The translations under genes were made by a program, and so were the position numbers. A stretch of 64,000 bases of DNA from Kiloniella litopenaei (lineage in GTDB: Bacteria; Pseudomonadota; Alphaproteobacteria; Kiloniellales; Kiloniellaceae), in the NCBI RefSeq assembly GCF_000982415.1, contig NZ_LANI01000003.1, positions 434,001 to 498,000 of the forward strand. The letters are read 5' to 3'. The notes under the pieces were generated by a model. It was not told the origin of the DNA and did not search any database. It was given only the letters and a program-made list of their open reading frames with translations. Below, piece by piece: positions 1 through 9,263 of this stretch; within the stretch, counting starts at the first letter, position 1; each line of letters begins with the position of its first letter.

Positions 1-91
1 TAGATTCCAAGGCGACGACAGCTTTTCCCTCGGCCAGCGCCTTCGCTACTTCAGGGGCAATATTCAGGTGTTTTTCCAGTTTAAGATTCAT
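1..91 (-). CDS. psuG: Pseudouridine-5'-phosphate glycosidase, 5' end only
   Basis: The minus strand reads from an ATG at 91 for 30 codons and runs off the left edge. The visible N-terminus ends in AEGKAVVALES, which matches the start of PsuG/IndA glycosidases, where VVALEST is a conserved opening. PsuG splits pseudouridine 5'-phosphate into uracil and ribose 5-phosphate. It lies 29 bp downstream of a PfkB-family kinase on the same strand, the standard psuK-psuG arrangement, and this context supports the call more than the short peptide does. Confidence 0.75.
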   Translation of the reverse strand, partial: MNLKLEKHLNIAPEVAKALAEGKAVVALES

Positions 92-120
92 GCTTTTACC
101 AATAGTTTATTTTTAAGAGT

Positions 121-1134
121 TCAAGAGCCAATAACGCCCAAAGAAAGATCCCGCAAGTTCTCAGATGTCGCGCCCTGATCTTTTACGGTAATACTTGCCG
201 CATTAATGCCCCGTTTCAGGGCAACATCCGGCTTATATCCTTCGGCGATGCCGCTAAGGGTACCGGCGATCAACGAATCACCCGCCCCTGTCACATCCGT
301 AATTTCGACCTCAATCGCCGGAAAATGCTTAAAGTCTTCAGCTTCGAATATATAAGCACCTTTCATTCCCGCCGAGATCACAACGGCTTTTGCCCCTTTG
401 TTCACAAGTGCAAAACCCGCTTTAACAATGTCCTCTTCTGAAACAATCGTTTGTCCGACCAACTCACTTGCTTCATCCACATTACAGAACAGAATATCCA
501 AATACTTCAGAATAGAATTAAGCTTGGACGCCTTTGCAACAGAAACAGCATCAGCCGCCAGAAACGGGTCAGAACCACATTGACGGGAAAGAGCCTCTAA
601 AACAGAAACAGGCATGTTCGTGTCGATGAACCAGATCGGATAGGAAGCCAAACGCTCCTCTAGTCCGGCAAACATCGCTGGACTGACATGGTCATAGATT
701 TCCATATCAGCCAGACCAAAAGCCAATTCGCCGCCGGGCTGTAAAACAGCAGTATAGGTTGCTGTCGAAAAGGTTTCCGATCTGGGTAAGGTCAGGATAT
801 CAAGACCTTGCGCAACAAACTGCTGCTCCAAGGCATCGCCGGCCACATCCTGACCCCAATAACTCAGCAATCCGGCCTTTACACCAAGTCTGTTGAGGTT
901 CATCGCGACATTATGCGCAACCCCACCGGGGTAACGTGAAACAGTGACCGGGTTTGACGTCCCCTGTCGAACGGTTGTGTGACATTCAGAGCGCACATCC
1001 CAGTGGGCCGCGCCAATGCAAAGCACCGACTTAGTATTCTTTTCCAACAAATTTACTCGCGAAATAGGCTTACGGACAGTTAGGGCAATCGTTTTACGCA
1101 GAAACATCCCCATAATACCAGAAGATGTTCGCAC
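121..1134 (-). CDS. psuK: Pseudouridine kinase (PfkB/ribokinase family)
   Basis: This is a PfkB-fold sugar/nucleoside kinase of up to 337 residues. The N-terminal PfkB signature is seen as PGGVAHNVAMNLNRLG, and the C-terminal catalytic signature as DVTGAGDSLIAG, whose Asp is the general base. The specific function, phosphorylating pseudouridine to pseudouridine 5'-phosphate, rests mainly on the adjacent psuG. E. coli PsuK has 313 residues. Here the longest reading starts at GTG 1134, with ATGs at 1113 and 1107. The PfkB core only begins near SVLCIGAAHWD, so about 30 residues at the N-terminus are extra or the real start is further in. No strong Shine-Dalgarno decides between them. Confidence 0.85.
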   Translation of the reverse strand: MRTSSGIMGMFLRKTIALTVRKPISRVNLLEKNTKSVLCIGAAHWDVRSECHTTVRQGTSNPVTVSRYPGGVAHNVAMNLNRLGVKAGLLSYWGQDVAGDALEQQFVAQGLDILTLPRSETFSTATYTAVLQPGGELAFGLADMEIYDHVSPAMFAGLEERLASYPIWFIDTNMPVSVLEALSRQCGSDPFLAADAVSVAKASKLNSILKYLDILFCNVDEASELVGQTIVSEEDIVKAGFALVNKGAKAVVISAGMKGAYIFEAEDFKHFPAIEVEITDVTGAGDSLIAGTLSGIAEGYKPDVALKRGINAASITVKDQGATSENLRDLSLGVIGS

Positions 1135-1255
1135 ATTTGATCAATATCAATGTTTGTTACGCGATGTTGAGTAAAATCTTACGTGAAAATGATTGGAAGG
1201 TCTTTTCTTTATCATTTTCAATCGTAACAACGACACGAAAAGCATAGAGCATCAC

Positions 1256-1732
1256 GTGAAAAGAAACGTTAAAAGAGCGACACAAAAAAAGAGCGGCCTC
1301 TCACCCCGCTTTTTGTCTCGTCGTGCATTTTTTGCGTTCACGGCAATTGTATCTCTATGCTTGCAAATCCTTATTCCGCTGGAACAGAGTTGGGCTAACC
1401 CGCCACAAAATCCGGATATCAATTCAGAAGATGTTTTTGTTATCTGTACACCAACCGGGCTCAGAGTTCTTTCATTAAACTCTGGAGATGATGGCGAACC
1501 AATTGAAAGTACGCTGGATATTTCCTGTCCTGCTTGCTCATTGGCTTCGGTAACCCTTGCTCCTCTACCTGTCGATGATCCCCTTCTATACCAAACAAGC
1601 TTTGCTATAGCGGGGAATTGGGTTGAGCTATCAGAAATATCCCACGATCGACCAGCGCCGCCACCCCCAGCCCGGGCACCACCTGTCACGTTCAAACCGA
1701 AAAAACATACTGAAGTCCTAATAAGATCATAG
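1256..1732 (+). CDS. DUF2946-like secreted or membrane-anchored protein
   Basis: The protein has a basic N-terminus, one hydrophobic helix (FFAFTAIVSLCLQILIPL) ending in SWA that could be a signal peptide, and then about 110 residues with a CPAC motif. A Pro-rich tail ends in RAPP. CPxC in the middle and RAPP near the end are typical of DUF2946, a family of small envelope proteins of unknown role, some of them near metal or TonB genes. I chose GTG at 1256 because it gives a normal signal-peptide length; a TTG at 1193 in the same frame would add 21 residues. The stop codon lies inside the left arm of the following terminator. Confidence 0.55.
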   Translation: MKRNVKRATQKKSGLSPRFLSRRAFFAFTAIVSLCLQILIPLEQSWANPPQNPDINSEDVFVICTPTGLRVLSLNSGDDGEPIESTLDISCPACSLASVTLAPLPVDDPLLYQTSFAIAGNWVELSEISHDRPAPPPPARAPPVTFKPKKHTEVLIRS

Positions 1733-1769
1733 ACTGTGCAAACATACCGTTTCACAGTCTATGATTTTT
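1726..1769 (+). terminator. Rho-independent terminator of the DUF2946-like gene
   Basis: A perfect 13-bp inverted repeat (ATCATAGACTGTG and CACAGTCTATGAT) with a 14-nt loop is followed by TTTTTG on the plus strand. The left arm contains the TAG stop of the upstream gene. The opposite strand has no T run after the stem, so it acts mainly on the plus strand. Confidence 0.8.
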
Positions 1770-1793
1770 GAATTATTCTTATGGTCAGCTTTC

Positions 1794-2693
1794 TCAAGCG
1801 TATGCTTGGCTCATTAACGACCAATATCGTTCACGACAACCAGGAAAAACATTCTGGTGACGGATCATCGCGGGTGGATTAGCGATCAGCTTAAAGCCCA
1901 ATAAAGGAAGCTGCTTATGTAGATCTTCTTGTCGCTCTGGAACATCAATGCGCAATTCTTTATCAGACCGTTCTGCCATATACCTAATCATAGCCAAGGC
2001 AGTTTTACTATCAGGCGCAACCATTGACCCCAAATGATGTTGTCCCCGTTGCGGCGTGGCCATCAGGAATCCAACGATCTCACCTTTTTGGGTTTCGGCA
2101 ACAACGGCATAATCAGCCTGCGCGTACCTTTTTTCAAAAAGACGGCGTCGATTTGCACCAATCGCCTGCGCATCCATAGCGATGACCTTGTCCAGATCAC
2201 ATTCAAACATCGTTCGTAGGTTTGTATCATTTAGCCCCGTGGAAAGCTCAGATACCAAGATCTCTTTTAGAAACTGATCAGAAGATCCAAAAAATTTTCT
2301 AATTCGCCCAGCAACAGCATATCCACATTTCTTATAAAGTGGCTCCCCCTCTTCAGTGGCGACAAGACATAACGTGCGCCCCTGTGCGATTTCATGATTA
2401 TGCAGCGCATCCATTACGGCCCGACCATAGCCTTGTTTCTGGCTTTCCGGGCTTACCATGATCATACCGATTGACGCCAAGTCCTTGCCATAGGGGAAAA
2501 GAGCACCAGTCGCGACGAGATTACCTTTGGCATCACGAGCACCCAGAAAAACACCGACCTCAAGCATAATCTCAAGGTCTTTGACAACATGCGTCCAGGC
2601 AAGACTCTCGATCAGGTTGTAAATTTCGGGTGCATCATCAAGCGTTAAGTCATCAAAAGAAGGAGCTTCGGGCCTATCCATTAACATCGACAA
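1794..2693 (-). CDS. Tandem GNAT-family N-acetyltransferase
   Basis: The protein has 299 residues. The N-terminal half (about residues 15-140) is a GNAT domain with the acetyl-CoA binding loop QKQGYGRAVM and a following CGYAVAGRIRKFFG segment. The C-terminal half (about 150-290) resembles the second domain of YitH/Acetyltransf_18-type proteins. The acceptor is unknown. Its start overlaps the end of acuI by 20 nt, so it is the third gene of the leftward dmdA-acuI cluster and probably translated in coupling with acuI. Whether it takes part in DMSP metabolism is not shown by the sequence. Confidence 0.8.
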   Translation of the reverse strand: MSMLMDRPEAPSFDDLTLDDAPEIYNLIESLAWTHVVKDLEIMLEVGVFLGARDAKGNLVATGALFPYGKDLASIGMIMVSPESQKQGYGRAVMDALHNHEIAQGRTLCLVATEEGEPLYKKCGYAVAGRIRKFFGSSDQFLKEILVSELSTGLNDTNLRTMFECDLDKVIAMDAQAIGANRRRLFEKRYAQADYAVVAETQKGEIVGFLMATPQRGQHHLGSMVAPDSKTALAMIRYMAERSDKELRIDVPERQEDLHKQLPLLGFKLIANPPAMIRHQNVFPGCRERYWSLMSQAYA

Positions 2694-3666
2694 CCACGCG
2701 CCCCTGAACGGCCCCTTTCAAGATCGCAGATCCAAGATTTGGCAAATCATCAAGGGTAGCATGCTGTATCATCTTCTCGAGTTTCCCCAATGGCAGGTCA
2801 GAAACAACACGTTGCCAGGCTCTTTGACGATTTTCGAAAGGCTGCATAACCGAATCAATCCCCAGAAGATTAACACCACGGAGCAGAAAGGGAATAACCG
2901 TTGCGGGTAATGCCGCCCCACCAGCAAGACCTACGGCAGAGACCGAAGCACCATATTTCATCTGTCCCAGAACACGCGCCAACATTGCTCCACCAACGGC
3001 ATCAACACACCCGGACCAGGTTTCACTCTCAAGGGGACGTTTTACTGTCTCGTTCAATTCTTCCCGGGGAATAATTCGACTTACACCAAGGTCTTTAAGA
3101 TAATCCGCAGTATCAGGCCGCCCTGTGACCCCGGCAACACGATAGCCTAGCTTAGCCAAAATAGAGGTTGCGACAGAACCAACACCGCCCGCGGCCCCTG
3201 TAACAAGAACCTCCCCCTGATCAGGTTTTAGACCATGGTCTTCAAGGGCCATAACAGCCAACATTGCCGTAAATCCTGCCGTTCCAACTGCCATTGCCTG
3301 TTTTGTGCTTAAACCACTAGGTAATGGAACCAACCAATCTGCCTTCACCCGCGCTTTTTGGGCATAACCACCCCACCAAGCTTCGCCAACACGCCATCCC
3401 GTCAAGACTACCTTGTCACCAGCTTTATAACGCGCATCATCAGACTGTTCGACCGTCCCGGCAAAATCGATTCCCGGAATATGAGGATAATTACGCACTA
3501 GGCCGCCATTACCGGTTATACAAAGACCATCTTTGTAGTTCACAGTGGAATATTCAACCGCCACAGTTACATTACCGTCAACTGGAAGATGGCTATTCTC
3601 CAGCTCTCGAATCTCAGAACTGACAATACCTTCTTCGGATCTATCAACAACAAGAGCTTTGAACAT
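2674..3666 (-). CDS. acuI: Acrylyl-CoA reductase (NADPH), AcuI/YhdH type
   Basis: This 330-residue zinc-free medium-chain dehydrogenase/reductase begins MFKALVV, with AAGGVGSVA as the nucleotide-binding Rossmann loop near residue 160. The pattern STVNYKDGL near residue 40 and HIPGIDFAG near 65 are typical of the YhdH/AcuI family. AcuI reduces acryloyl-CoA to propionyl-CoA, which detoxifies the acrylate intermediate of DMSP and 3-hydroxypropionate metabolism. A good AAGGA ribosome site precedes ATG 3666. It lies 154 bp downstream of dmdA on the same strand, as in known dmdA-acuI operons of marine Alphaproteobacteria. The length is normal for the family. Confidence 0.9.
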   Translation of the reverse strand: MFKALVVDRSEEGIVSSEIRELENSHLPVDGNVTVAVEYSTVNYKDGLCITGNGGLVRNYPHIPGIDFAGTVEQSDDARYKAGDKVVLTGWRVGEAWWGGYAQKARVKADWLVPLPSGLSTKQAMAVGTAGFTAMLAVMALEDHGLKPDQGEVLVTGAAGGVGSVATSILAKLGYRVAGVTGRPDTADYLKDLGVSRIIPREELNETVKRPLESETWSGCVDAVGGAMLARVLGQMKYGASVSAVGLAGGAALPATVIPFLLRGVNLLGIDSVMQPFENRQRAWQRVVSDLPLGKLEKMIQHATLDDLPNLGSAILKGAVQGRVVVDVNG

Positions 3667-3820
3667 AATTATTCCTTACCAATCTAAAGTGGCCAGTTTG
3701 TAAGTTTGTACACCGGACTTACAGCCAGATCCGGCGACATAATCAAATACCGAAGAGTACTGTGCCCTGTGAACAACTGAAAGAGAGAATTTTCACAAGG
3801 CTTATGAGAAATGGCAAACC

Positions 3821-4954
3821 CTATTCCATCGGAAAAGAAGCAATTCGAGCTTCACGAGAACCAAAGGGCGTCTGTACGAAAACCGTTTCATTATTTTGCC
3901 AGTACTCCTTGGCAATCGTTGCAATTGCAAGAAAAGCACCATGTCTGATAGAATCACAACCCGATGTCAGCTTGCCAATTTGTTGCTCTGCCTTATCGAA
4001 CACGGACCAGTTTTCAAAAACACCTGTGTTAAGTTTCTCGGAAAACAACAAATGGCATATCGTCCTTTGCAAACCTTGATCTATTTCTCTTTGCAAAGCG
4101 TCTCTGGCAACAAAATCAATATCTGCTTCAAGGTTTACATATTTCCCTAACCCACAGTCAAAGGGGGATGTTCCCATCGTCATATCGTTACCATAAGACA
4201 AAAGACTGCCTTCCACCCGTTCGATAGCGTTTGGGCAACCTGCTCGAATATCGAATGCCTGTCCTGCGGCCCAGATTTGATCCCAAAGCTCAAGCGCAAG
4301 TTCTTTTCGGTCCAGATAGATTTCAAAACCACCTTGTTTTGACCAGCCTGAACGTGCCACCACCATTTCATGGCCTTCAAATGCCATTTTTTCAAAGCGG
4401 AAAAACCTGATGTCGCGAACCTTGTCACCAAAAACCGTAGCCATTACCTCTTCAGCTTTAGGCCCTTGAACAGCAAGGGGATATACATCCGCTTCAAAAA
4501 CCTTCGCATCCAAATTGTAGCCTCGGGCAAGTCCTTTTGCCCAGAGCATCACATCGCTATCAGCAATGGATAACCAAAACCTGTCTTCGTCCAATTTTAA
4601 AATAATTGGATCATTGACCATTCCGCCGTCTTCATCGACAAGTGGAGCATAAAAACACTGACCATATTTTGCTTTCGATAAATCGCGACAAGTCATCAAT
4701 TGTGTAAGTCGGGCAGCATCAGGCCCCTTGATCTCGACCTGTCGTTCACAACTTACATCCCAAATCTGTACGGCTTGGCAAAGATGTTTGTAATCTTCTT
4801 CAACACTTCGAAAAACTGTCGCTAACAACATGTGATTATAAACCGTATAGGCTGTAACCCCACAGGCTTCTACTCTGTCTGAAAAGGGGGTCCGCCGCAC
4901 ACGTGTTGCCGGAGAAAGCGTTGGTACAGGCGAAAGCGCAGGTACAGAAGTCAT
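3821..4954 (-). CDS. dmdA: Dimethylsulfoniopropionate demethylase
   Basis: The 377-residue protein has the GcvT/aminomethyltransferase fold. The segment RAGCPNAIERVEGSLLSYG and the following NDMT separate DmdA from ordinary GcvT; the family is about 370 residues long. DmdA moves a methyl group from DMSP to tetrahydrofolate, giving methylmercaptopropionate and 5-methyl-THF in the cytoplasm. The start at 4954 has AGGA about 10 nt upstream. Other GcvT-like demethylases such as dimethylglycine-type enzymes are the main alternative, but the acuI neighbour argues for DmdA. The later pathway genes dmdB, dmdC and dmdD are not in this window. Confidence 0.88.
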   Translation of the reverse strand: MTSVPALSPVPTLSPATRVRRTPFSDRVEACGVTAYTVYNHMLLATVFRSVEEDYKHLCQAVQIWDVSCERQVEIKGPDAARLTQLMTCRDLSKAKYGQCFYAPLVDEDGGMVNDPIILKLDEDRFWLSIADSDVMLWAKGLARGYNLDAKVFEADVYPLAVQGPKAEEVMATVFGDKVRDIRFFRFEKMAFEGHEMVVARSGWSKQGGFEIYLDRKELALELWDQIWAAGQAFDIRAGCPNAIERVEGSLLSYGNDMTMGTSPFDCGLGKYVNLEADIDFVARDALQREIDQGLQRTICHLLFSEKLNTGVFENWSVFDKAEQQIGKLTSGCDSIRHGAFLAIATIAKEYWQNNETVFVQTPFGSREARIASFPME

Positions 4955-5092
4955 GATATTTAATTCCTAGTATATAAAGCCCGAAGCTCAAAAATTTCAG
5001 AACGTGTTGCCTTAGCCGGAAAGAAAACAGATGCACTTGGACCTGTGAAGGCTTATAAGATTCATACCATCATCAATTTTTTTGATAATAAA

Positions 5093-6013
5093 ATGCGTGA
5101 TTTGCCCCCTCTAAAAGCTTTGAGAGCTTTTGAAGCCTGCTATCGTCTTCGCAGTTACACGCGGGCAGCAGAAACACTGAATGTTGGGCAACCGGCAATC
5201 AGCCATCAAATCCGGTTGTTAGAGCAGGATCTTGGCATCAAACTTTTTATCAAGAAAGGATCATTGATTACCGCAACCAGCGAAGCTGATACCTATTATC
5301 TGGAAATTTCTCAGGCTTTGGGAAGAATTGCGGAAGTTAGTCGTAATCTCCGCGACAGGAGTAACAGAAAGAAGCTTAATCTCGCAACGTACCCCGGTAT
5401 TGCCGCTTATTGGACCCTTCCACGCTTGCATGACTGTCGAGAACAAACAAAAAATCTGTCGATAAAAATCACAACCATAGACAAAGAACGCGATATCAAT
5501 TGGAACCAAGTCAATTGCGCTATTTTGTTTGGAACCGGTAATTGGCCCGGATATGAATGTGAAAAACTGATCTCTGAAGACGTGCTTCCGGTAACAGCAC
5601 CATTTCTGGCAGAACAGTTGACCCCCTATACACCTGAAAAAATACTAACGACGGCTCCCCTTATTCATCTGGAAGATACTGAGCGAAGGTGGTTTGACTG
5701 GTCGGACTGGCAAAAAGAGTTTGCCCCGGATGTTAAGTTACCTTCGGATAGTATCGCAGTCACAAATCACGGTCTGGCCATACACCAAGCACTTCAAGGG
5801 CAAGGAATTGTTCTGGGCTGGACACAGATAATTCAAGATTTGATTGAAGGTGGCGCCCTTGTTCCGCTCCATGATAAATCTCTAACATCAGAGCGAGGAT
5901 ACTGGCTTGTTGCTCCGGAAAAATTCTTCACCAGTGACGCGGGGGGAAACATAAAAAACATTCTGACCACTGAACAGGCCCGTCAGAACGCGTGCCCCTT
6001 CCCAACCGTCTAA
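5093..6013 (+). CDS. LysR-family regulator, GcvA-like, divergent from dmdA
   Basis: The protein has about 306 residues from ATG 5093. The N-terminal winged helix-turn-helix is clear (LKALRAFEACYRLRSYTRAA followed by GQPAISHQIRLLEQDLG), and a substrate-binding effector domain follows. The sequence PPLKALRAFEA is typical of GcvA-type LysR regulators. An in-frame upstream start at 5045 would add a 16-residue leader lacking family character. The gene is divergent from dmdA with a shared 138-bp region, so it is a natural candidate for controlling dmdA-acuI in response to DMSP or a breakdown product. This is inference from position; other organisms use a GntR-type regulator. Confidence 0.85.
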   Translation: MRDLPPLKALRAFEACYRLRSYTRAAETLNVGQPAISHQIRLLEQDLGIKLFIKKGSLITATSEADTYYLEISQALGRIAEVSRNLRDRSNRKKLNLATYPGIAAYWTLPRLHDCREQTKNLSIKITTIDKERDINWNQVNCAILFGTGNWPGYECEKLISEDVLPVTAPFLAEQLTPYTPEKILTTAPLIHLEDTERRWFDWSDWQKEFAPDVKLPSDSIAVTNHGLAIHQALQGQGIVLGWTQIIQDLIEGGALVPLHDKSLTSERGYWLVAPEKFFTSDAGGNIKNILTTEQARQNACPFPTV

Positions 6014-6222
6014 GTTCTGTATTCCCTCAAATGGCGGAAAATACATAACGACAGAACAAAGATATTCATAATTTGATTCTCTTGAGCTTTTCTCAAAATC
6101 AGCAGAGAGAACAATAAATACAGCCCCAAACAAAGACACCTCGCAATTTCTCGTAATAGGTGAATTTTTATGTCATTTTGATAATATCGGGTAGCATCCA
6201 GAAAAATCGAAAGAAAGAACCA

Positions 6223-7011
6223 ATGATTTTCAGAGCTAGATTTAAGACATCAATTTTAACAGCGTTTGTATTCGTCTGTGTACAGCTTACATATTTATCT
6301 AGCGCCTCATCGAATGAGGAGGCTTTTCACAAGCTACCTTTGAACATCAAAGAAGCAGGTTATGCAAAGAGCTTGAAAATTTCAAAATGGGTAAGAGAGC
6401 ATCAGCTTCTTGTTGAAAGTTTTCAACACGCAATCAGCACCGCCCCTGATCCAGAAAGCGTTAGGTCCTTTTTAAATAACATCGCTTGGGACGATAGTTA
6501 CTTTTTTAGCTATTTTGGGAGTAGCAACGGGGACATGACGATGTTTCCCGAACTGGCGCTACCCAAAGGATACGACCCCAGACGTCGTCCATGGTATTTA
6601 AAAACACGCACCGCCATGACAACGACGCTATCCGACCCTTATCAAGACGCCGGTACAGAGGAATTTGTGCTAACACTCACCACTCCGGTTTTAAAGGATA
6701 CTGAGTTCCTTGGCGTTTTTGGCGTTGATATCAATACCCGCCCATTAGTCAGTATATTAACTTCAGAAACATATACCGAAATAGATCAGTTTTTTATTGT
6801 GAATCAGAATGGAAAAGTGTTGCTACACCCCAACAGTAAACTATCAAACAATTCTCTCATAGATATCTTTCAAACTGAGCCCCTTGAGATCCAAGAAAAT
6901 CAGGCTATTGCTCTGAACGAAGCAATAGATAAAACCCTTGTTTTTTATAAGATAATGAACCTGCCCGTCTCTGGCTGGTATCTTTGCGCGGTTATAAACA
7001 ATAAATCATAA
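6223..7011 (+). CDS. Stand-alone periplasmic dCache_1 sensor protein
   Basis: From ATG 6223 the product is 262 residues, with a signal peptide (MIFRARFKTSILTAFVFVCV) and then a single dCache_1 domain. The domain keeps the ligand-pocket pattern DPRRRPWY, DPYQD and GVDIN seen in amino-acid-binding Cache domains. The protein stops at SGWYLCAVINNKS, just where the second membrane helix would begin in a chemoreceptor. The next gene is a full chemoreceptor whose sensor domain is clearly paralogous to it. It is therefore either a soluble ligand-binding partner or a decayed duplicate, but the open frame, signal peptide and pocket are all intact. An upstream ATG at 6160 would spoil the signal peptide. 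Confidence 0.8.
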   Translation: MIFRARFKTSILTAFVFVCVQLTYLSSASSNEEAFHKLPLNIKEAGYAKSLKISKWVREHQLLVESFQHAISTAPDPESVRSFLNNIAWDDSYFFSYFGSSNGDMTMFPELALPKGYDPRRRPWYLKTRTAMTTTLSDPYQDAGTEEFVLTLTTPVLKDTEFLGVFGVDINTRPLVSILTSETYTEIDQFFIVNQNGKVLLHPNSKLSNNSLIDIFQTEPLEIQENQAIALNEAIDKTLVFYKIMNLPVSGWYLCAVINNKS

Positions 7012-7222
7012 ATAAGATACAGTTAACCCAAACAACTAAAACAAAAAAAAAGAAAACAAATTTCGACGAAACAAGAAACCAACAACGCCTTTACTATTTT
7101 CGTAAAAAAGATCAGATACACTTAATTACAAAATTTTATCACTTTTTTTATACATTCAATAAATAATAGCTTCCAGCAGCCGATAGAAACTTGAAAATAT
7201 TGGTTATTAGGAGATTGGAACT

Positions 7223-9166
7223 ATGTCCTTTAACATCGGAAGCAGAATTTTAGCAGCAGCAGCCCTGATTGTTGTTGTCACATTTTCTGCTTTTATTTTG
7301 TATTTTGACATCAATCAAAATAACGAAATTCGAACATCCTTGAAATCCAACGTCAATGAAACCGGTGCCTTAGCTACAGCAGGGATTTCCAACTGGATTG
7401 GTGGACGCCAGGCCCTTATTGAAAATGTGGGGCAAAATATTCTTTCAAATCCGGCCTCTGAAAACATTGGAACATTTGTTGATCGAGAGGTGCTGAACAA
7501 CACTTTTATGTTCACCTACTTCGGCAGTAAAGACGGTACTATGACCATGTTCCCGAACGATCCATTGCCTGAGGGCTATGATCCAAGAGAGCGGCCTTGG
7601 TACAAAGATGCTGTTAACGCAAAATCCAGTACCTTGACCGAGCCTTACGAAGATGCATCTACCGGTAATTTGATTGTCACGGTAACAACCCCGGTTATTG
7701 ACGGTAGTAATGTTGTTGGAGTTGCGGGCGGTGACATTGAAATCACAGTTCTGGGGGATTTGGTGCGTTCCGTGGATCTTGGTGGTATTGGTTATGCATT
7801 TCTCGTCAATGATCAGGGCACTATTCTCATTCACCCCGATAAGGAATGGACGTTAAAACCCATCGCAGAAGCTTTTCCAGAGAATACACCGACAGTGGGT
7901 ACCGAAACGTCTGACTTCACTGAAAGCAATGGCGACACCATGTTTGCCTTCTTCAAGGTAGACGGCCTCCCCACAGTTAATTGGTATCTCGGGCTCGCAA
8001 TTGATCGTGATGCTGCTTTTCAAGCACTGACTGATTTTAGGATCACATCGATCATAACAGCAATCGTTGCGGTCCTCGCCATTATGGGTCTCCTTGGCAT
8101 TCTGGTTCGCCAATGGGTTTCCAAACCGGTGTTGGGTATGACGGATGCCATGACACAGCTTGCAAGCGGGAATCTTGATGTTGAGATTCCAGGCAGCGAT
8201 AAAAAAGATGAAATAGGTTCTATGGCAGAGGCGGTAGATGTCTTTAAAACCAATGCAATAGAAATGCGACGTTTAGCGAAAGAAAACGAAGAGGCCACAG
8301 AACGACATGCCCGTGATCGACGGGAAACGTTGAACAAAATGGCAGATTCATTTGAACAATCGGTTCTGTCTATCGTTGAAGCCGTTGTACAGGCATCAAC
8401 AAACACACAAGATGTGGCCAGCCAACTAACGGCAAGTGCGGAAGAGTCCAACGCGCGGACACAAGCTGTTTCAAACGCCGCGATTGAAACCAGCCAAAAT
8501 GTGCAGACAGTTGCAGCCGCAACCGAAGAGTTGTCAGCAGCCATCCGTGAGATTGGCGTTCAGGTAACCCAATCAATTCAAGTGACCGGAGAAGCTGTCG
8601 ATGGCGTTAATAGAACCAACGGAACAGTGACCGAGCTTGCCGGCGCCGCCCAACGCATTGGCGAAGTCGTGAAGTTAATTTCTGACGTCGCCGGGCAAAC
8701 CAACCTCTTGGCCCTGAATGCAACGATCGAAGCCGCAAGAGCAGGTGATGCCGGAAAAGGTTTTGCCGTTGTTGCTTCTGAGGTGAAAACACTGGCAAAC
8801 CAAACTGATCAGGCAACAGGTGACATCCAAACACAGGTTGATGGAATTCAAGGCGCAAGTAGCCAATCAGTCCAGGAGATTACCAACATTAGCTCAACGA
8901 TTGAGCGTATGAACGAGTTTGCAAACGCAATCGCGGCTGCCATCGAAGAACAAGGTGCCGCAACACAAGAAATTTCAAACTCTGTACAAAAAGCGGCGGC
9001 GGGTACACAAGAGGTATCGAGCAATGTTGAAGTGGTGACAAAAGCATCATCACAGGTCAGTGCCGAAGCAAACAACCTGCTGCAATCGTCGCGGGAAATG
9101 CAATCTATGGCCGAGAACCTTCGCACCGAGGTGCAGAGCTTCTTGTCCACAGTGCGAGAGAGCTAA
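7223..9166 (+). CDS. Methyl-accepting chemotaxis protein, dCache_1-HAMP-MCP
   Basis: The 647-residue receptor has a first membrane helix near residues 8-27, a periplasmic dCache_1 domain to about 265, a second helix near 275-295, HAMP to about 355, and a long cytoplasmic methyl-accepting signalling helix pair with the hairpin [20 protein letters not shown]. The pocket residues RPWY, EPYED and GGDI resemble the amino-acid-binding version of dCache_1. It probably directs chemotaxis to an amino acid or related small molecule through CheA/CheW. No CheR-binding pentapeptide is evident at the C-terminus (STVRES). A strong AGGAG lies before ATG 7223, and a terminator follows. Confidence 0.95.
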   Translation: MSFNIGSRILAAAALIVVVTFSAFILYFDINQNNEIRTSLKSNVNETGALATAGISNWIGGRQALIENVGQNILSNPASENIGTFVDREVLNNTFMFTYFGSKDGTMTMFPNDPLPEGYDPRERPWYKDAVNAKSSTLTEPYEDASTGNLIVTVTTPVIDGSNVVGVAGGDIEITVLGDLVRSVDLGGIGYAFLVNDQGTILIHPDKEWTLKPIAEAFPENTPTVGTETSDFTESNGDTMFAFFKVDGLPTVNWYLGLAIDRDAAFQALTDFRITSIITAIVAVLAIMGLLGILVRQWVSKPVLGMTDAMTQLASGNLDVEIPGSDKKDEIGSMAEAVDVFKTNAIEMRRLAKENEEATERHARDRRETLNKMADSFEQSVLSIVEAVVQASTNTQDVASQLTASAEESNARTQAVSNAAIETSQNVQTVAAATEELSAAIREIGVQVTQSIQVTGEAVDGVNRTNGTVTELAGAAQRIGEVVKLISDVAGQTNLLALNATIEAARAGDAGKGFAVVASEVKTLANQTDQATGDIQTQVDGIQGASSQSVQEITNISSTIERMNEFANAIAAAIEEQGAATQEISNSVQKAAAGTQEVSSNVEVVTKASSQVSAEANNLLQSSREMQSMAENLRTEVQSFLSTVRES

Positions 9167-9200
9167 CTAAAGTACCTAATTTGGGTGAAGGCTCATAGCA

Positions 9201-9235
9201 AACAGGCTCCCTTTGTAGAGAGGGAGCCTGTTTTT
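9201..9235 (+). terminator. Rho-independent terminator after the chemoreceptor
   Basis: ACAGGCTCCCT and AGGGAGCCTGT form a GC-rich 11-bp stem with a short loop, followed by TTTTTG on the plus strand. It sits between the chemoreceptor and the convergent diguanylate cyclase. The minus strand has no T run after the stem. Confidence 0.9.
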
Positions 9236-9263
9236 GTATTCAGGTTTATATAAACAAGCAGAA

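Noticed and set aside
1193-1755. Long minus-strand frame opposite the DUF2946-like gene
   Set aside because: It is rich in Gly and Ser as expected of an antisense shadow, has no family character, and crosses the plus-strand terminator.
8020-9150. Long minus-strand frames opposite the chemoreceptor
   Set aside because: They are shadows of the regular MCP helix codons, biased to Ser, Ala and Cys, with no domain.
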